Positions 33,665 to 37,467 of a stretch of 37,467 bases of DNA are shown here, one piece after another. A program made the position numbers and the translations under genes. The DNA is taken from contig JAJZCY010000010.1 in assembly GCA_021828835.1 (NCBI GenBank), positions 1 through 37,467 of the forward strand, read 5' to 3'. Positions within the stretch are counted from its first letter, which is position 1. Every line of letters starts with the position of its first letter. The DNA comes from Acidobacteriota bacterium. GTDB taxonomy: Bacteria > Acidobacteriota > Terriglobia > Terriglobales > Acidobacteriaceae. Below the pieces are notes generated by a model, which did not search any database, was not told where the DNA came from, and saw only the letters and a list, made by a program, of their open reading frames with translations.

Positions 33665-34504
33665 TCATCGAAGCAGGCTGCGCAGGTAGCTGTAACTCTC
33701 CGCAGCCAGGCTAGCGGGCGTGACATCAGGTATCGCCCACAGATACCCTGGTGCGCTCTGCTCGTTTGAGTCAAACCCAAATCCCTCGATCATTAGGTAC
33801 CCCTTGTAGTCGATCTCCCGCAGCGCAGACACGATCTCCGGGAAAGGCACATGCCCCCGCCCTAAAGACCCCCGATCGTTTTCGCTGGCATGTAGGTGCT
33901 TTAGATGCGGACCGAGCAATCGTATGGCGGCCGGGATGCTCAGCTCCTCGATATTAGCGTGGAAAGTATCGATCGTGACGCCGATCCGCGGGTTGCCAAT
34001 CTCCTCGCACAGGCGCTTGGCCTCAGCGGCAGTGCGCAGAAAGAAGGTCTCCGAGCGATTGACCGGTTCGATCGAAAGATTCACTTCGCAGGCCTCCAGC
34101 GGCTCCGAAAGTGACTGGAAAGCCTCAACGGCCCAGCGCCACTCCTCGCTAGTGGGTCGATGCTCAGGGAGATAGCCGATGGGTGAATACAGCGGGCCGC
34201 CCAGCATCCTGCATCCCATCGCTGCTGCAACTTCGATGCAGGCTGTCAGGTGTTCGATGGCTGCTCGCCGGACGAAGGCATCCGGACTGATGGGGTTGAG
34301 CTGGGTTGGCAGGATGGCGCAAACCAGGCATTCGAGTTCCGCCGCTTCAAAGGCGTTCCGGATAGCTCGGATCGGGAGGGCCGCCGGATCGAACATAGGG
34401 ACCTCAACCCCCTCGATCCCCATCTCCTTAAGGGAAGGCAAAAGAGCCAGATGCGAAGATTCGAATTTCGCCGTCCAGGCAAACGCGCTGACTCCCAGTT
34501 TCAT
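33665..34504 (-). CDS. Sugar phosphate isomerase/epimerase, D-tagatose/D-psicose 3-epimerase-like
   Basis: A 279-residue TIM-barrel protein. The metal ligands expected in D-tagatose 3-epimerase relatives are present: E146 (LSIEPVNR), D179 (VTIDTFHANIEE), H205 (LKHLHASENDRG) and E240 (LMIEGFG). E240 and E146 would also do the proton transfers at C3 of a ketose. R211 in the ENDRG motif is also conserved. Some relatives are hydroxypyruvate isomerases or other epimerases, so the substrate is open. It faces the MFS operon, with stops 14 bases apart. The ATG at 34504 follows GGAG at 5-base spacing; a GTG two codons upstream is less likely. Confidence 0.82.
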   Translation of the reverse strand: MKLGVSAFAWTAKFESSHLALLPSLKEMGIEGVEVPMFDPAALPIRAIRNAFEAAELECLVCAILPTQLNPISPDAFVRRAAIEHLTACIEVAAAMGCRMLGGPLYSPIGYLPEHRPTSEEWRWAVEAFQSLSEPLEACEVNLSIEPVNRSETFFLRTAAEAKRLCEEIGNPRIGVTIDTFHANIEELSIPAAIRLLGPHLKHLHASENDRGSLGRGHVPFPEIVSALREIDYKGYLMIEGFGFDSNEQSAPGYLWAIPDVTPASLAAESYSYLRSLLR

Positions 34505-34723
34505 TCTCACTCCACAAATACGGCCGTTGCGCGCGAAGGACTGGTTCGATCGAGGTCTTCGCGCATGTTCACTGTCTTCACAAAATCATACTCTCCGGAT
34601 CGCGGTGGCTCCGCCCGCTCCTGCCCCTACTTCCTTTGGATCTAAACGGAGATTCTTCTAGGCAGCTTTTCTACCCCACACCGAGTATTTCTCGTTGACA
34701 TTCCATCTATCGAAGGAAAGACT

Positions 34724-35254
34724 GTGAGCAGTCGAGTTATGAGTTACACAAGACAGTCCGCGTCCTCACCGAAGAGGGCCAGCCGCCGCATACCCGGCCA
34801 GCCTCTAACGACAGAGGCAATTGCAGCAGCGCGCAGTAAGAGCGCGCCATATGAGCTGCCGGATCGAGACGGACTCTATCTCTGGGTTACACCCACTGCC
34901 GGTAAGTTATGGCGCTGGAATTATCCGCTCGACGGACAGATACGAATCATGCCGTATGGGGAATGGCCAAAGATCAGCCTCGAGCGCGCAAGAGCGGAAC
35001 ACAGGAAGGCCCGGCGCTATCTGCTTTCCGGTGTTGATCCCATGACTGCCAAGAGAGCGGCAGAGAAACACGCAAAATATCTTCGTATAGCCAGGCAGGA
35101 AGAGCGCTCAGTCCTCGCTGCCGCGCAATTGGACCACAGTGACGCGGCGACGGCGTCACCGCCGGGCCGAATGGCCGCTCTTCAGCGACTCTTCACGGCC
35201 AAGGAAACGGCCGGAGATCTCGCTTCACGCAGGAGCATCCTCTCCGACTCCTGA
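34724..35254 (+). CDS. Truncated phage-type integrase (arm-binding DUF4102 domain only)
   Basis: A 176-residue protein. Residues about 28-120 are the N-terminal arm-DNA-binding domain of P4-like integrases (LTTEAIAAARSKSAPYELPDRDGLYLWVTPTAGKLWRWNY, GEWPKISLERARAEHRKARRYLLSGVDP). The core-binding and tyrosine-recombinase catalytic domains (about 280 more residues) are missing; the tail after about 125 is not integrase-like. It is thus unable to recombine by itself. It may be a relic of an integrated island, or a free-standing DNA-binding protein. GTG 34724 follows AAGGAAAG; an ATG five codons later lacks a ribosome site. No tRNA lies beside it. Confidence 0.8.
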   Translation: MSSRVMSYTRQSASSPKRASRRIPGQPLTTEAIAAARSKSAPYELPDRDGLYLWVTPTAGKLWRWNYPLDGQIRIMPYGEWPKISLERARAEHRKARRYLLSGVDPMTAKRAAEKHAKYLRIARQEERSVLAAAQLDHSDAATASPPGRMAALQRLFTAKETAGDLASRRSILSDS

Positions 35255-35439
35255 GGGCCTCTGCTGTCTGGATCCGGGATGAGCGGCTGTCCGGTAGAGC
35301 TTCATTTCTGAAGCAGACTCACAGGTCGCCTTTTTTAAAGCTCGGAGATTCGCCAGAATAGGAGGAAGCGGAGAGCGGCCTTCCGTGAGGACGCAGCTCC
35401 GCCGCTTGCCGTCATTCACTTTCATCTAGTCTTCTTTAG

Positions 35440-35479
35440 AACCGTGAGTACCGCCCAACTGCGAACGGTACTCACGGTT
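35440..35479. terminator. Perfect 14-bp inverted repeat near the receptor stop
   Basis: AACCGTGAGTACCG (35440-35453) and its exact complement CGGTACTCACGGTT (35466-35479) flank a 12-base loop. It lies 15 bases beyond the stop of the minus-strand receptor. The plus strand is T-rich after it (TATATTTCTATTT). A bidirectional terminator is likely, though the minus strand has no U-tract. Confidence 0.7.
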
Positions 35480-35494
35480 ATATTTCTATTTAGA

Positions 35495-37467
35495 TTAACG
35501 GTCGATGCGCAGGCCGAATTGGATCAGCCGTGGATTGTTGAGTTGCTGGACAACCGCCCCCCAGTTGTTTCCGGCAGACATCGATTCGAACGGAGGAGCG
35601 AACTGGACGCGGTTGAAGATGTTGAAGAACTCGGCGTCGAAGGTGACGTTGAACTTCTCAGCCAGGCTTACAACCTTGGCGACCGAGAAGTCCCAGTTGT
35701 CGACGCCCTGCCGTCTCAGAACGCCATCAACCCTGCGCTCGTTGCCAAACTGGAATGATCCTGGCTCGGCAAAGCAGCTCTTGTTGAACCAGTTGCCCGA
35801 CTTCACCCTGGCCACGGCCGAACCAGAGACCTTGCGGTTGCAGCCCGGTACCAGGTTAGGTCGCAGAGGATAACTGACATTCTGATTCTGCAGATATCCA
35901 CCCGCACCGAAGTACTTCATGAGTTGATTTGGCTGGCCGTTTGCGTCACTGGACACGTTCCCATTTGCCCCGATCGGCAACGGCATTCCTGCGATAAGGG
36001 AGGTGATGCCGTTGACGCGCCACCCGGAGACGATCGAGTTTACCGCGGTGGGCACTCCCGAGAGAAACCGCTGGCCACGGCCAAAGGGTAAAGGAACCAC
36101 ATAGCTGACCGTCAGGTCCTGCGGATAATCGTTCAGGCTGAGCGACTTCTCCCCCTTCAGATTGTTATTGTCCTGGACGCCTCCGACGTAGAAGTTTCCG
36201 AAGTTGCCCACATCCAGGAAGCCGGTAATGCTATCGGTGTCGGACAACAGCTTCGACCACGTGTAGGCCGCCGTGATCACGCCGCCCCCACGAAGTTGCT
36301 GGTGGAAGGAGGCCTGAAGAGCGTTGTAGCTCGACATGCCGACGCGGTCGGCTGAAGCCGTTACATACTTGTACTGCGGCATCGGTTTGAAGAACAGGCC
36401 GGAGTAAGCCGTCTGCTGGGTCTGATCAGTAAAGCTGGAGGTACTGAATGCCGGATTTTGATAGAAGGGATTGGGAACCGGGTCTGTGAGACTGTGGCCA
36501 TTGCACTGCGGCTGGGTAGAGTCTACGCCGCAGATATTGTACTGATCCGGCATCTGGTTGATGTTCTGGGCAGACCAGGTGGCGGCGCCCGTCATTTGGA
36601 GGTGGGTACCCCGTGCTCCTGCATAGCCCACGCTGACGCTGGTGCTGCTGCCGAACTGCTTTTCAACGGTAAAGTTCCACTGCTGCACGTAACTGTACGG
36701 CTGGCTGGTAAGCCGCGACTGAATATTCTGCCCGTAGAGCTTCTCGAGAGCCGTGGTATTTCTCCGCGGCGGCTCGATGATGCCGTTGGGAAACGGATTC
36801 AGCGCGGTGGTATTCACCTGAGCGAAGGTGTTATCGGAGTTGTACGGGTTGGTGAGCTGGGTGATGGACGAGTTGATGCTCGAGCTGTTCGGGCCATCCT
36901 GCGACAGCGTCGAGGGAAGATACGTGATGCCGTATCCCGTTCGAATCACGGTGTCGGGCGTCACGCGATAGGCCAACCCGATGCGAGGCCCAAAGAGATC
37001 GTAGTGCAGGATCTCCTCGCGCCGCGACGGATACAACTGGGTGTCGACCAGCGACAGGACTCCTTTCAGCGCCTGTTGTTGGTTGGTTGCCGGATTTGTG
37101 ATGGTGCCGAGCGGGCTGGCAGCGTTGGGTAGGATCACGGTGTCGTAGTTGTTGACTTCGGAGTAGACGCCCGGCTGGTCCCAGCGCAGGCCCAGATCGG
37201 CGGTCAGCTTCTGGGTCACCTGATAGGTGTCGGTGGCGTAAAAAGCGTAGGAGTGCATGAAGGCCCGGCTGCCTCCTACCTGCAGGGTCGACATTGAATC
37301 AGGCGTACCCAGAAGACCTGAGGCAAACGAATAGCCGTTCGCTGCGGATGGCAGGCTGCCGGGATTCGGATTGGCAGTGGCCTGCTGGGAGAAGTTCATG
37401 ATTCCACCATTGCTATCAGGGGCGGCGATCCAGGAGACCTGGCGCACGTTGGCTCCGGCCTTGATGG
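35495..37467 (-). CDS. TonB-dependent receptor, C-terminal part (Oar-like), running off the window
   Basis: At least 657 residues of an outer-membrane beta barrel; the N-terminus, plug and any regulatory-like domain lie beyond the right edge. Typical barrel stretches include TDTYQVTQKLTADLGLRWDQPG, FGPRIGLAYRVTPDTVIRTGYGI, WNFTVEKQFGSSTSVSVGYAGARG, PQDLTVSYVVPLPFGRGQRFLSG and FNVTFDAEFFNIFNRVQFAPP. The last residues are FGLRIDR, not the usual terminal Phe, though an Oar-like ending with a nearby aromatic is common. The frame stays open to base 37467. It is separate from the sugar module and has its own inverted-repeat terminator. Confidence 0.92.
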   Translation of the reverse strand, partial: IKAGANVRQVSWIAAPDSNGGIMNFSQQATANPNPGSLPSAANGYSFASGLLGTPDSMSTLQVGGSRAFMHSYAFYATDTYQVTQKLTADLGLRWDQPGVYSEVNNYDTVILPNAASPLGTITNPATNQQQALKGVLSLVDTQLYPSRREEILHYDLFGPRIGLAYRVTPDTVIRTGYGITYLPSTLSQDGPNSSSINSSITQLTNPYNSDNTFAQVNTTALNPFPNGIIEPPRRNTTALEKLYGQNIQSRLTSQPYSYVQQWNFTVEKQFGSSTSVSVGYAGARGTHLQMTGAATWSAQNINQMPDQYNICGVDSTQPQCNGHSLTDPVPNPFYQNPAFSTSSFTDQTQQTAYSGLFFKPMPQYKYVTASADRVGMSSYNALQASFHQQLRGGGVITAAYTWSKLLSDTDSITGFLDVGNFGNFYVGGVQDNNNLKGEKSLSLNDYPQDLTVSYVVPLPFGRGQRFLSGVPTAVNSIVSGWRVNGITSLIAGMPLPIGANGNVSSDANGQPNQLMKYFGAGGYLQNQNVSYPLRPNLVPGCNRKVSGSAVARVKSGNWFNKSCFAEPGSFQFGNERRVDGVLRRQGVDNWDFSVAKVVSLAEKFNVTFDAEFFNIFNRVQFAPPFESMSAGNNWGAVVQQLNNPRLIQFGLRIDR

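Noticed and set aside
34695-34700. TTGACA as a -35 element before the truncated integrase
   Set aside because: No TATAAT-like -10 at 16-18 bases downstream and it lies too near the start codon to be convincing.
1-37467. CRISPR arrays, tRNA or rRNA genes
   Set aside because: No regularly spaced direct repeats and no cloverleaf or rRNA-like sequence was recognised by eye; a covariance-model scan was not possible.

Overview
This looks like a piece of an Acidobacteriota (Terriglobia-type) chromosome. That is inferred from gene content: two very large TonB-dependent receptors with an N-terminal carboxypeptidase-regulatory-like domain, a membrane-anchored winged-helix/PD40-propeller regulator, several exported glycoside hydrolases, a REP-associated transposase flanked by REP-like hairpins, and high-GC, densely packed genes. 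No rRNA, tRNA or CRISPR array was seen.

Layout. 0-1.8 kb: a RAYT transposase between two inverted REP-like hairpins, then an ECF sigma factor carrying its own zinc-binding anti-sigma-like tail. 2.3-12.6 kb: mostly housekeeping genes (GH79-like exported glycosidase, Nudix hydrolase, D-Ala-D-Ala ligase, Na+/solute symporter with a small membrane partner, lipoyl synthase, an internally duplicated HPP-like membrane protein, exported M28 peptidase, ribosome recycling factor). 12.8-23.1 kb: a polysaccharide-utilisation block: GH66 dextranase-type enzyme, CadC-like regulator, TonB-dependent receptor, and a secreted six-hairpin glycosidase. 23.8-27.5 kb: a reduced, apparently decaying lasso-peptide locus. 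27.8-34.5 kb: a sugar module with a GntR/AraR-like repressor, sucrose phosphorylase, two MFS transporters and a sugar epimerase. 34.7-35.3 kb: an integrase reduced to its arm-binding domain. 35.5 kb to the window end: the C-terminal part of a second TonB-dependent receptor.

How the parts fit. The GH66 enzyme would cut alpha-1,6-glucans outside the cell, the receptor would import products across the outer membrane, and the six-hairpin enzyme may trim them. The downstream module would import a small sugar, split sucrose into glucose-1-phosphate and fructose, and perhaps epimerise the ketose. Two near-identical 18-bp sequences in the divergent regulator/phosphorylase intergenic region are the best operator candidates.

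The most unusual part is the lasso locus. An HPr-kinase-like domain is fused in frame to a lasso B2 leader protease. A shifted-frame remnant of the B1/PqqD-like leader-binding protein is left across the junction. The kinase N-terminus is separated by one extra base in an A6 run. An 84-bp gap further on lies a 51-residue ORF with the features of a lasso precursor: a CxxPxI leader motif, a single core Asp at ring position 7, 8 or 9, and a C-terminal Ser as a possible kinase target. A PF14907-type nucleotidyltransferase lies divergently. No macrolactam synthetase is visible.
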